DNA of 64,000 nucleotides, taken from assembly GCF_000222585.1 (NCBI RefSeq), contig NZ_AFWE01000213.1, positions 1-64,000 of the forward strand, read 5' to 3'. A program made the position numbers and the translations under genes. This document shows positions 55,761-64,000 of this stretch, one piece after another; position 1 is the first letter of the stretch; every line of letters starts with the position of its first letter. Below the pieces are notes generated by a model that had not been told where the DNA came from, searched no databases, and saw only the letters and a program-made list of their open reading frames with translations. Source of the DNA: Vibrio scophthalmi LMG 19158. GTDB taxonomy: Bacteria > Pseudomonadota > Gammaproteobacteria > Enterobacterales > Vibrionaceae.

Positions 55761-58700
55761 ATGCCTTGGTATCGCGTAAATACGATCACTGCCCGCGCCT
55801 TATTAGCTTTATCCCCTCTGGGAATGCTGATGCCCAATCCTGCTAACGCTGATGTCGGCAATACGCCAATTATTGGCGGGTTATTTAATTCAGCAGAAGT
55901 ATTGCAAAATAACATTGTCTCAACGCTGTCTTACTCGACACGCTTAACTCGGGACATGACGTTATTCACAGTGGGCGGGGTCACACTAGAAACCTATTTA
56001 CTCACCTTACCGTTAGATACTAAAACCAAAGCACGCGTGATGGCCCAGCTTGCAAATCCTGCTTATTCGATTCCATTGGGTTATTTTCTCTATCAATTTT
56101 ATGACCGTTATACTGGCATCGGCAATGAAGATGCTTTTAAAGCCTATCTCCAAACCGTGTATGACGATCGTGCTTTAAAAGGGTTTGAGCATTCTCTCTT
56201 TCAAGTCAACGCTGCAGCGAATAAAAACGCAGAGAATGATGTGCTCGCTGAAGCAACCGAGCACAAAAAAGACCAAGCGCATCAAGAAGGCATCAAAGTT
56301 GATGGCGATTTTATGGCTGCGATGGTCACAGTTTATGATGCCTTGGTACAGATTGGCGAATGGCAAGATTTAGAGCAACTGCCCGCACAGTACACCTATC
56401 TAACCAATAGTGAGCAAGACCTAGCGTTAGTTGCTCAAATTCAACCTATCGTTGTCGGAATTTTGAGCCAAGCTTCTAGCACGATGGAAGATGGCGAAAT
56501 GAAAAATGCACTATTAGCCATCATTGCAGATGATCAACCGGATCAACAAGATAAAACCAACAATAAAGCTCAAGCACTTACCATTACGCTGGTTGATTTT
56601 GTCCGTTTAAATGTTCTAAAAGCGTACCGCCAGTTTGTCTATCAAGATGAACGAGCCATTGCGCTCAATCATTGGCTGCAAGATGCTTTTGATCGCCAGC
56701 CAAGCAAAGCCATCAATTTTTTGCAATCTCAACAGCAGCGCCGTTTAGCGGTACAAATTACTGTAGATGGTTTACAGCAAGGACTGATCGAAGGCTTAGT
56801 CGACCCGCAAAAGCCATTTGTTGATGTGGCTTATAAGAACCATATTGAGCACCAAAAGTATGATGCGCCACAAACCGTTTCTAGCCCTGAGCATCAACAA
56901 GATATGCGTTTCCTACAAACGCTGGCAGAGCAAACTTACCAAGATCCACACTACCTACCCTTTTTTAAACGCTTATATGCCGACAACTATGCATCGATTG
57001 CGCGCGTTGGTATTTCATCAACCCCAACGATAAGTGTGCGTAACTTACCCATCATAAAAACGGGGGCAAAAGTCTCGGGCGAGCAAGGAACCGGTATTCC
57101 TAACTTCCATTTTGTTGATAGAGAAGAAGACCGCGCTTATTACTTTTTTGGCAATGATGCGCTGCAGCTTGATCGATTAATGCAAGCAAACAAAGTAAAG
57201 ACCATGTTTGACCGCCTTAATTATCTAAAAACCCTCAATTGCAACGCGCAATATGATTGGAATGCTCACACCAGCTACGATGCGCTGGTCAATCTTGGTG
57301 CAGGTGAAGCTCTGCGTGATTTTGGTGAAAAACGTTGCGTACGTGAACTGCAAGAAAGAGCCCAAGTCGAGCAAAAGTTGACGCAAATACGGACTCAATT
57401 GATTAATGACATCAATGACTATCAAGCGATTCCAGTGTGGAGTTTCTACACCAAACTTTCACGGAAATGGGCGATTGAAAACAGCATAGAGCAGTATGCC
57501 AAACTTGATGGTAAAGGGATGCCCGACTACACGTTGATTTACAATCCTTGGCCAGATCATTTCGCTCATTTTGTTGGCCCATTCAGTGATGAAATTATTA
57601 TGCCAACAGGGGAATTAAACCGACTTGATTATTGGATCACTCAAGTAGAGCAAACATATCAAACGGCCGGCGTTTACTCACGAACATTGTGGGGAATGGC
57701 AGGCGATCATGGCCTTGCGCCGGTTTACTACACACTTAATCCAGAAAAAGTGATCTTCCAACCACTAGAGAAGAAGCTTGGCTACGCACTCAATATTGAA
57801 AAAATATCGTCTGATGAAGGTGAAGGTCCAAAAATCACCAATGCACTCAATTATCCAAGTAACAAAGGAGCTGATGTTGTGGTTGCTTCCACCGCTGGAG
57901 GGAACTTTATGCTTGATTTATTTAATTCACAGCAAGGCTGGAAAACACAGCCCCACTATCGTGAATTAACCCAATGGCAGCCAATTAACCATCAATCGCA
58001 AGCAAGTATCAATCTCATCGCAGAAACATTAAACGCATTAGGTGATACGCTTGATTACATGGTGATTCGAGAAAACCAGTGCAACGAAGAGACTTGCAAA
58101 GTCAGACTCATCGGAGAGCGCGACGGTGAGCGTGTTGATGAGTTTATTACCAAACAAGGCGACCGCTATTTCTACTCAGCACAGGATACGCAAGCCAGTT
58201 TACTCAATGTCCACCAGCTAAACCCTTACCTTGCATTACCGAATTCGCCTGATAAAAGCAAAGCAGAGTTTGAAACCTTTGCTGGTTACTATGGGCAATG
58301 TGTTCTGCAGGCAAAAGAAAACGATCCAAGCACATGGTGTAATGAAAGCCAGTGGCGCGAACTGACACGCTACACACCGCGCCCCGACTCAGTAGTGCAA
58401 TTGGCCAAACTCTATGCTGAATCTAGAGCGGGCACGATCAACCTTTTCCCTAGAGATGGTATTGGTTACAACACCAAAGTTCCCGGCCGTCATGCTGGTG
58501 AAAGTTATTTAGAAAAAGATGCGTTTATTGGTTTTTGGGGAACGCCAGTTGGTGACAATGTCACGCCACTAATGACCGAAGAGAATGGCTCACTGGCACC
58601 CACCCTATTTGAATATCTCACTGGTGAAAAGGTTATCATCAATCAAAATGGCTGGGGGTATCCATCCCTGTTAAACCGTTTGGATATCCGACCGCAGTAA
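55761..58700 (+). CDS. Large periplasmic alkaline-phosphatase-superfamily protein
   Basis: A 979-residue protein with a signal peptide (about 1-30, ending NPANA-D). The C-terminal half has features of the nucleotide pyrophosphatase/phosphodiesterase branch: a Thr nucleophile candidate in GEQGTGIPNFHF, metal ligands in NPWPDHFAHFVGP (Asp and His) and GMAGDHGL, and PGRHAGESYLEKDAF. The helical N-terminal half (about 30-420) is of unknown type. ATG 55761 with AAAGGA upstream is chosen. Its substrate and pathway are unknown. Confidence 0.8.
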   Translation: MPWYRVNTITARALLALSPLGMLMPNPANADVGNTPIIGGLFNSAEVLQNNIVSTLSYSTRLTRDMTLFTVGGVTLETYLLTLPLDTKTKARVMAQLANPAYSIPLGYFLYQFYDRYTGIGNEDAFKAYLQTVYDDRALKGFEHSLFQVNAAANKNAENDVLAEATEHKKDQAHQEGIKVDGDFMAAMVTVYDALVQIGEWQDLEQLPAQYTYLTNSEQDLALVAQIQPIVVGILSQASSTMEDGEMKNALLAIIADDQPDQQDKTNNKAQALTITLVDFVRLNVLKAYRQFVYQDERAIALNHWLQDAFDRQPSKAINFLQSQQQRRLAVQITVDGLQQGLIEGLVDPQKPFVDVAYKNHIEHQKYDAPQTVSSPEHQQDMRFLQTLAEQTYQDPHYLPFFKRLYADNYASIARVGISSTPTISVRNLPIIKTGAKVSGEQGTGIPNFHFVDREEDRAYYFFGNDALQLDRLMQANKVKTMFDRLNYLKTLNCNAQYDWNAHTSYDALVNLGAGEALRDFGEKRCVRELQERAQVEQKLTQIRTQLINDINDYQAIPVWSFYTKLSRKWAIENSIEQYAKLDGKGMPDYTLIYNPWPDHFAHFVGPFSDEIIMPTGELNRLDYWITQVEQTYQTAGVYSRTLWGMAGDHGLAPVYYTLNPEKVIFQPLEKKLGYALNIEKISSDEGEGPKITNALNYPSNKGADVVVASTAGGNFMLDLFNSQQGWKTQPHYRELTQWQPINHQSQASINLIAETLNALGDTLDYMVIRENQCNEETCKVRLIGERDGERVDEFITKQGDRYFYSAQDTQASLLNVHQLNPYLALPNSPDKSKAEFETFAGYYGQCVLQAKENDPSTWCNESQWRELTRYTPRPDSVVQLAKLYAESRAGTINLFPRDGIGYNTKVPGRHAGESYLEKDAFIGFWGTPVGDNVTPLMTEENGSLAPTLFEYLTGEKVIINQNGWGYPSLLNRLDIRPQ

Positions 58701-58748
58701 ACAGATAGCACTTAGCTGATACCGCAAAGGAATAAACCTGTCCGCTAA

Positions 58749-58781
58749 AGTAACGCGTGAGATAAGATCTCACGCGTTACT
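58749..58781. terminator. Long perfect hairpin between convergent genes
   Basis: AGTAACGCGTGAGAT and ATCTCACGCGTTACT are perfect 15-bp arms with a three-base centre (AAG). No strong T run follows on either strand. It probably ends both converging transcripts, but a protein-binding role is possible. Confidence 0.65.
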
Positions 58782-58819
58782 ATTCACTATCTATATTAAT
58801 TTCAACCAACCGCATTTAA

Positions 58820-59701
58820 TCAAAAACGTCCAAGGTATGCCTTGCCAATCAACTGGCTATCTTGATTACGTAAAAGCCCTGAAATGTGCTCTAATACATC
58901 GGTTTTCACACTCTTCAGTGTCCCTTTCATTGCCAATAAATTTGAGCCATGCGTACTATCGATCAATAAATCTTCTGAGCGTAAGCTTTCCAGTAACACT
59001 TTGATCTCTTGTAGCACCTCATAAGGATTGAGCAGAGTGAACTCACGCTTAGTCACTTGTCTAAACAGCGCCGTGCCTTCCATGGGTACCGTGGTTAAAA
59101 TTCCCAACAAGTATGGATTCATTTGGTTAATCAACTGCGCTGTTTGTTGTGCATGCTGGCGTGACATATCGCCACTACCACCCAAGCCAATCATCACCAT
59201 GGCAACCAGTTTGATGCCAGATTCAACGATGTTTTTCCCAGCACACAGCATCTCTTCAGCACTAACTCCCTTACGTACAGATTTTAGAACCTCATCAGAG
59301 CCGGATTCAACACCAAGATAGGTCATGGTCAACCCTGCAGCTCTAAGCTGTTTAAACTCTTCTAGTGATTTATCAAGCGTGCTTTGAGGACCGGCATAAG
59401 TGCTCACATGGGTTAGTTTTGGGAAAGCGCCATAAAGCTCCGCTAAGATCTCCAACAGCATCTCTGTTGGTAGAGATATCGCATCCCCATCACTTAAAAA
59501 TACCTTCTCAACATTTTGCCCAAACGCGGCTTTTGCCATTGCAATATCTTGTTTTAAGTCTTCCAATGGCCTCACCCGATAACGGACGTTCTTGTACATA
59601 GAGCAGTAGGTGCATTTATTGTATGAACATCCAATCGTGCATTGCAAAATATACGCATCAGCCTCTGGCGGTGGACGGTATATATCACCTTCGTATCTCA
59701 T
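58820..59701 (-). CDS. Radical SAM protein
   Basis: A 293-residue radical SAM enzyme. The FeS cluster motif CSYNKCTYC follows GDIYRPPPEADAYILQCTIG near the N terminus; the x4-x2 spacing is the form seen in this COG1032-like family. FLSDGDAI, YLGVESGSD and MIGLGGSGD form the SAM-binding barrel. No extra domain is attached. The substrate is unknown. Confidence 0.88.
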   Translation of the reverse strand: MRYEGDIYRPPPEADAYILQCTIGCSYNKCTYCSMYKNVRYRVRPLEDLKQDIAMAKAAFGQNVEKVFLSDGDAISLPTEMLLEILAELYGAFPKLTHVSTYAGPQSTLDKSLEEFKQLRAAGLTMTYLGVESGSDEVLKSVRKGVSAEEMLCAGKNIVESGIKLVAMVMIGLGGSGDMSRQHAQQTAQLINQMNPYLLGILTTVPMEGTALFRQVTKREFTLLNPYEVLQEIKVLLESLRSEDLLIDSTHGSNLLAMKGTLKSVKTDVLEHISGLLRNQDSQLIGKAYLGRF

Positions 59702-59733
59702 CTATTACCTCACGTGAAATCAACTAACACCAA

Positions 59734-59762
59734 CAAAAAAGCCGCCATGATGACGGCTGTTT
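59734..59762 (-). terminator. Terminator of the crotonase-family gene
   Basis: AGCCG and CGGCT, with further pairs toward the middle, form a hairpin followed on the minus strand by a run of T, 20 bp past the stop. Confidence 0.75.
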
Positions 59763-59782
59763 CATTCATCTTTTAATCGTGT

Positions 59783-60598
59783 TTATTTCGATAGTTCAAC
59801 CGCTGTATCAGCAAATATACCCGGCATATCATTCGCTTCACGTTCTGTCTGTCCACCATTTTTTAAAAACGCTGCAATGATCGCCGCTGTTTTTTGCTCT
59901 TTCGCACGCTCTAGGAAATAGCGAAGTTCAAGCTCTGCGCCCGCCTCTTCATCAATAATGGAAGCGGCAATGATTTCTTTATACATCACAATATCACGCA
60001 CTTCTAAGCGGCTAATTACCCCAAGAGTCGCGGCTAAAAACGCGTCCATTTCTGAGCTGTGTACATATTTAGTAATGATATTCAAATTCTCCGCTTCTTG
60101 AGCGGTAAAATCATTGCCTAATAGCAGTGCTTGCAGCGCTTTGTTTTTACCCATTCTTCTTGCGTATTGCACAGCCCCTTGTCCACCCGTCGGAATATTG
60201 ACGTGAATTTCAGGTTGAGCAAACGCGGCATTCTCTGTTCCATAAGCAAGATCACAAGCCATAACAAACTCATCACCGCCCCCACGAGCTACGCCATCAA
60301 TGACGGCTACAGAGACCTGCTTCATCGCCTTAATGTTTGCGATCATGTGATTAAATTCAATTGAAGCAGCTTGGCCACCTTGTGTTCCATTAATCACATT
60401 CAAATCAAGATGAGCCAAAAAGAAAGAGCTATTTAATGACTTAAATACCACTACCTTTGTTTCTCGGTCGTCTTTTAGTGACAGTACAAACTCGTTAACT
60501 TCATTAATAAGATCAATCGTCAACACGTTTACTGGTGGGTTATTGATCGCTACTGTCGCGATACCATCGTTGTTTGTAATAGTGAGTTTTTTCATCAT
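59783..60598 (-). CDS. Enoyl-CoA hydratase/isomerase family protein
   Basis: A 271-residue crotonase-fold protein. VAVIDGVARGGGDEFVMACDLAYG holds the oxyanion-hole glycines, and a second motif, AQPEIHVNIPTGGQGAVQ, holds one active-site position. The pattern differs in part from true enoyl-CoA hydratases, so the reaction is unknown. AGGAAATA precedes the double ATG. Divergent from a LysR gene. Confidence 0.85.
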   Translation of the reverse strand: MMKKLTITNNDGIATVAINNPPVNVLTIDLINEVNEFVLSLKDDRETKVVVFKSLNSSFFLAHLDLNVINGTQGGQAASIEFNHMIANIKAMKQVSVAVIDGVARGGGDEFVMACDLAYGTENAAFAQPEIHVNIPTGGQGAVQYARRMGKNKALQALLLGNDFTAQEAENLNIITKYVHSSEMDAFLAATLGVISRLEVRDIVMYKEIIAASIIDEEAGAELELRYFLERAKEQKTAAIIAAFLKNGGQTEREANDMPGIFADTAVELSK

Positions 60599-60778
60599 TA
60601 TTTCCTCTAAAATAGGTCACCAACGCTTTGTGTTTAGAAGCGTCTAACGGGCTTTACAGCTCGCCTTGTCTCTCTAAGTGCTGCTACTATAACTCGCCTA
60701 TTTGATGAGAAAAATAAACACAAAAGCACAACATTGGTGCTAAAATTGCACCAATAATTGCATTTATTCTAGGGGTTT

Positions 60779-61732
60779 GTGGTGGATATCTCTCATCGTT
60801 TGTTGCTACTACTTGACGTAACGGAGCAAGGTTCTTTTACCAATGTAGCCGATAAAAAAAATGTCGACCGCTCTGTCATATCAAAGCAAATAAGTCGTTT
60901 AGAGGATGAATTAGGCGTTCGATTACTAAACCGCACTACGCGGTCTTTATCATTAACCGCCGCGGGAAATGAAATGGTTAATCAAGCCAAACAGTTACGG
61001 GAGCTACTTAGTAACACACACCGGTTAGCGCAGAATTATCACTCAGAACCAAGGGGGATCTTACGCATCACCAGCTCTACTATGTTCGGCCGTCAATACG
61101 TGCAGGAGGCTATCTCTGCTTTTCAAAAACAGTACCCAGAGGTGAGCTGTGAGTTACGTTTAGAAGATAAGGTTGTCGATATTGTTCAAGAGGGTTTCGA
61201 TATTGGCTTTCGCATCGGCAAGCCAAAAAACTCGAGTTTAGTATCAAGAAAAATTGCTCGTAGTCGATTGCTGATCGTGGCATCACCCGCGTTTATTCAG
61301 CAGCATGGGACGATTGAAACAATAGAAAAACTCGAAGCCCTTCCTGCGACTGTTTATTCTGCGCCTGGATTACACATCGATAAATTTACGTATTTAGACG
61401 ACAAAGGACGTGAACAACATTTCCAACTTAATGCTGCCTATAAGGTCAATGATGTTGAAATGGTGGTAAAGAGTGCCCTCGCAGGTAATACACTCGCGGT
61501 CGTCACTGCGCAGATGATTGAAAACGAAGTGCTTGACGGTAAGCTCATCCCAATCATGACCCATTTAAACATCGAAGACTTTGGGTCATTTTATGCCGTC
61601 TACCCGCACCGAGATGCCCCAATAAAAACAAAGCTCTTTATTGATGCTCTCAAGTCAATCGTCGGTGAAGATATTCCCGTTTGGGAACGCAACATTCCTA
61701 ATTTTGAACATTTATATGGCCGGAATAAGTAG
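60779..61732 (+). CDS. LysR-family transcriptional regulator
   Basis: A 317-residue regulator with a helix-turn-helix near residues 17-40 (SFTNVADKKNVDRSVISKQI) and an effector domain resembling the CrgA/AaeR type. The start is GTG at 60779 or 60782, with GGGG upstream. Divergent from the crotonase-family gene, its likely target. Confidence 0.92.
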   Translation: MVDISHRLLLLLDVTEQGSFTNVADKKNVDRSVISKQISRLEDELGVRLLNRTTRSLSLTAAGNEMVNQAKQLRELLSNTHRLAQNYHSEPRGILRITSSTMFGRQYVQEAISAFQKQYPEVSCELRLEDKVVDIVQEGFDIGFRIGKPKNSSLVSRKIARSRLLIVASPAFIQQHGTIETIEKLEALPATVYSAPGLHIDKFTYLDDKGREQHFQLNAAYKVNDVEMVVKSALAGNTLAVVTAQMIENEVLDGKLIPIMTHLNIEDFGSFYAVYPHRDAPIKTKLFIDALKSIVGEDIPVWERNIPNFEHLYGRNK

Positions 61733-61860
61733 GTGAGCAACGAGTAATACAAATATAAATCAATCATCATTGAGTTCTGATGTATAGATTTGATATTGCT
61801 GGTTAACTAAGTGGTAAGCAAAGGTAAGTACTGAGGATAATAAACCCCATGTCTATTACA

Positions 61861-61900
61861 GTCCTCAAATGTCAGTGCTGAGTGAACGACATTTGAGGAC
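61861..61900. repeat. Perfect 13-bp inverted repeat
   Basis: GTCCTCAAATGTC (61861-61873) and GACATTTGAGGAC (61888-61900) are exact inverted copies with 14 bases between. It lies just past the stop of the minus-strand acetyltransferase gene and converging LysR gene. No T run, so it could be a terminator without a tail or a protein site. Confidence 0.7.
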
Positions 61901-61911
61901 AAACTTCAGAA

Positions 61912-62400
61912 TTAATCGTTACTGTTGTCATGACCGCTGTGATCGAAACACTGCCTTGTCACTAACCCCCACTTTTCATCCTGATAAGCGTCTTCAGCAT
62001 AGTGGCCTGATGTGTAGTCTGTCACCACATCTCGCCAAAATTTAACGGCATGATCTGCGCCAGCAACTTGTTTGATTTCCCATGAACCTTGCAGTTGCGA
62101 GAACACAGTTGAAATAAACTGTTTACCCACTTTGTTCTTTCTAAAATAGGGTACGACATAAAAATCACAAATCTCGAATTCTTGTGGCGACTTCTCTTCA
62201 ATTGCTGTCAGTGCAGCAGGAACGCCGTCAAGATACAGTAAATAGCCGGTTACTTTGCCGCCCAATTGTGGGTATATTTCAAACACACCATTTTCATCCG
62301 GTTTATCACCGATAATTTTAGAAAACTCCGCGGCGTAACCTTGATATAGGTTGGCATACACGTGGGTATTGTGACTATCGACTTTGACTATGTTCATCAA
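61912..62400 (-). CDS. GNAT-family acetyltransferase
   Basis: A 162-residue N-acetyltransferase-like protein. The segment FYVVPYFRKNKVGKQFISTV is the acetyl-CoA-binding region (motif A). The substrate is unknown. It is divergent from the AlkD-like gene. Confidence 0.85.
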   Translation of the reverse strand: MMNIVKVDSHNTHVYANLYQGYAAEFSKIIGDKPDENGVFEIYPQLGGKVTGYLLYLDGVPAALTAIEEKSPQEFEICDFYVVPYFRKNKVGKQFISTVFSQLQGSWEIKQVAGADHAVKFWRDVVTDYTSGHYAEDAYQDEKWGLVTRQCFDHSGHDNSND

Positions 62401-62528
62401 TAAACCTCTAATTTGATTAAGTGTTACCTACCTCTTCATGCTAGCATGTCTTGTCAGTTTCGATGATGAAAATCCCTGCGATCACAACGCAAATGGTCAA
62501 TTATTGGCCCTGTAGAACAGGACGATCT

Positions 62529-63218
62529 ATGCACCCTTGGGTTCGAGAAACAATTGCACGGCTCACGCCGATGGCGGATCCTGAAACCGCCTCTGCCATG
62601 CAAGCGTATATGCGCAATCAATTTGAATTTCTTGGCATTCAATCCGTACCAAGACGCGCCGCAATGAAAGCGCTATTAAGCTCCTCGCAACGCCCCTCGA
62701 TTAATGAATTATCGACAGTCATCAATCAACTTTGGCAATTACCAGAGCGAGAGTACCAGATGGTTGCGCTAGATTTACTGATCGCCTCCAAGAAGCGGTT
62801 ACCCGCCACCATGCTAAACGATTTGCAACGATGGCTAACCACTCAATCATGGTGGGATACGGTCGATCTATTAGCTACGCATATTGCAGGAGAGTTGTTT
62901 ACTCGTTATCCAGTTGAATCCGCGCCATTTTTGCTGCATTGGCGCGGGTCAGATAACATCTGGTTACGCAGAACGACCCTACTCTTCCAATTAAAATACA
63001 AAGCACGTACCGACGATGCTTTGTTATTTTCACTCATCACCGATAACCAAAGTGACACTGAATTTTTCATTCAAAAAGCGATTGGCTGGGCATTGCGTGA
63101 ATATTCCAAAACCAATCCAGATGCAGTCACCCATTTTATCGAACAGCAAAACATTCAGGGCCTTGCAAAGCGCGAAGCTCTCAAGTGGTTATCTAAACAA
63201 ACAAATAGTGATGCCTAA
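62529..63218 (+). CDS. AlkD-like DNA alkylation repair protein
   Basis: A 229-residue HEAT-repeat protein resembling AlkD, a DNA glycosylase that removes bulky or positively charged alkylated bases. MHPWVRETIARLTPMADPE and YMRNQFEFLGIQSVPRRAAMK match the N terminus of Bacillus AlkD; TQSWWDTVDLLATHIAG holds the aromatic/Asp active-site positions. AGGA is 6 bp before the ATG at 62529, so the longer frame from 62451 is not used. Confidence 0.88.
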   Translation: MHPWVRETIARLTPMADPETASAMQAYMRNQFEFLGIQSVPRRAAMKALLSSSQRPSINELSTVINQLWQLPEREYQMVALDLLIASKKRLPATMLNDLQRWLTTQSWWDTVDLLATHIAGELFTRYPVESAPFLLHWRGSDNIWLRRTTLLFQLKYKARTDDALLFSLITDNQSDTEFFIQKAIGWALREYSKTNPDAVTHFIEQQNIQGLAKREALKWLSKQTNSDA

Positions 63219-63291
63219 TAAGAACCAGCGTTGGCACTGATTAACGTTCACATAGTGGCTATAGCCACTCATAAAGCGCCCCATAAAAGAA

Positions 63292-63327
63292 AAAGGCGCA
63301 TCCGTTTTATCTTAACGATGCGCCTTT
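63292..63327. terminator. Bidirectional terminator
   Basis: AAAGGCGCATC and GATGCGCCTTT form an 11-bp stem between the convergent AlkD-like and DUF748 genes. Confidence 0.88.
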
Positions 63328-63354
63328 ATATTGTTTCACGATGATAAATTAAGC

Positions 63355-64000
63355 TTAATTCGCTTCTAATGTAAGAGAAACACTGCTGCTGTCTTGATCG
63401 ATATTAAAACGGCTATCGAGCAAGAAGACTCTTGATGTATCCACTTTCACCACATCAACCAAATACGCTTTTACCGCTTGAGCACGCTGCTGGGCTAATT
63501 TACCAAGCTCACCTTGTTCAACTTCTTGCTTGTTCAACACCAAGTTGTACAAGGCAATATGCCAACGCTGGTTAAGATCTGCATCGGTGAGTTCGACACC
63601 CTTCTCATGTTGCTCATCTTCAATACTCTCACGGACATTCTCAGCTTCGTCGCCATATTGAGCTTGATAAAGCGCTTTGAGTGCATCAGAAAGCACGCCT
63701 GAAACAGGCATGGTGCTCGCACTCAATTGAGCTGGAAGTTCAGCAACCTCCATTTTTGCCGTATCAGCGAGCAATTGGTTAAACTGCGCTAACTCAAGCG
63801 CTTGAGTATCTTTTGCCGCGTCAACAGCACCATCAACACTTAAGGTCAATTTTGGACGTGTTTCTAGCGCTTTACCTAACGTTTGTAACTTCTCCTGCTC
63901 TTCAGCAGATAATGAATTTACGCCATAATCAAATGCGATAATGTTCAGTTCGTCATCAGAGCCCGCCAGATCGGAGATAAACGAAAATGGCGCTGTGACC
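63355..64000 (-). CDS. DUF748 family protein, 3' part
   Basis: The last 214 codons of a longer gene whose start lies beyond the right edge of the window. The fragment begins VTAPFSFISDLAGSDDELNI and continues YGVNSLSAEEQEKLQTLGKAL and RPKLTLSVDGAVD, the pattern of the C-terminal part of the DUF748 (AsmA-like) envelope proteins, which end in a region like OmpA-type peptides. An internal ATG at 63849 is not the true start. Function is likely in the envelope. Confidence 0.85.
   Translation of the reverse strand, partial: VTAPFSFISDLAGSDDELNIIAFDYGVNSLSAEEQEKLQTLGKALETRPKLTLSVDGAVDAAKDTQALELAQFNQLLADTAKMEVAELPAQLSASTMPVSGVLSDALKALYQAQYGDEAENVRESIEDEQHEKGVELTDADLNQRWHIALYNLVLNKQEVEQGELGKLAQQRAQAVKAYLVDVVKVDTSRVFLLDSRFNIDQDSSSVSLTLEAN

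Overview
The window is chromosomal DNA of a Vibrio-like marine gammaproteobacterium. This rests on gene content and order: a Cys-type formate dehydrogenase cluster linked to tungstate uptake and molybdopterin genes, NorM next to riboflavin synthase, an FMN-riboswitch-controlled ribB, a second PurA, a DUF3802 protein, and short gagag/ttctcta intergenic repeats. I found no rRNA, tRNA, CRISPR array or intact mobile element.

Layout. 0.1-10.3 kb: respiratory formate dehydrogenase operon on the minus strand (polyferredoxin, TorD-type chaperone, small Tat protein, FdhA, FdhB, cytochrome b subunit, small membrane protein), the DUF3305/DUF3306 pair, and divergent fdhD. 10.4-20.7 kb: a chemoreceptor, the ABC-F protein YbiT, a LysR remnant, a two-gene unit of a membrane protein with a degenerate P-loop ATPase domain plus an MscS channel, and a secreted M66 (StcE/TagA) metalloprotease. 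21.0-29.4 kb: a Cache-type histidine kinase and NtrC-type sigma-54 activator, divergent from tupABC-mobA-mobB/moeA. 29.4-40.2 kb: mostly small housekeeping and accessory genes (NagK, a DTW-domain tRNA enzyme, sterol desaturase-like protein, chemoreceptor, NlpC/P60 lipoprotein, fructosamine kinase-like protein, RibE, NorM, small cysteine proteins). 40.5-50.3 kb: a 1224-residue orphan protein, a decayed membrane-protein gene, a LysE exporter, a RecX-like protein, ribB with its riboswitch, and a gene-poor stretch with fragments. 50.4-64 kb: PurA2 with divergent LysR, HMG-CoA reductase, an EEP-family hydrolase, a large phosphodiesterase-like periplasmic protein, radical SAM, crotonase/LysR pair, GNAT, AlkD-like protein and the 3' end of a DUF748 gene.

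Main result. All four formate dehydrogenase/tungsten transcription units (fdh operon, DUF3305-DUF3306, fdhD, tup-mob-moe) have a GG-N10-GC element with a TTGCT -12 box, the pattern of sigma-54 promoters. The fdh and tup promoters also each have an upstream copy of the 17-bp palindrome TGNGACAANTTGTCNCA. The two-component system next to tupA is the obvious candidate activator. I infer one sigma-54 regulon that couples tungstate import, cofactor assembly and a probably tungsten-using formate dehydrogenase.

Limits: no database search was possible. Families were assigned from motifs and remembered homologues, and several start codons were moved from the longest reading frame on the basis of ribosome-binding sites or homologue starts.
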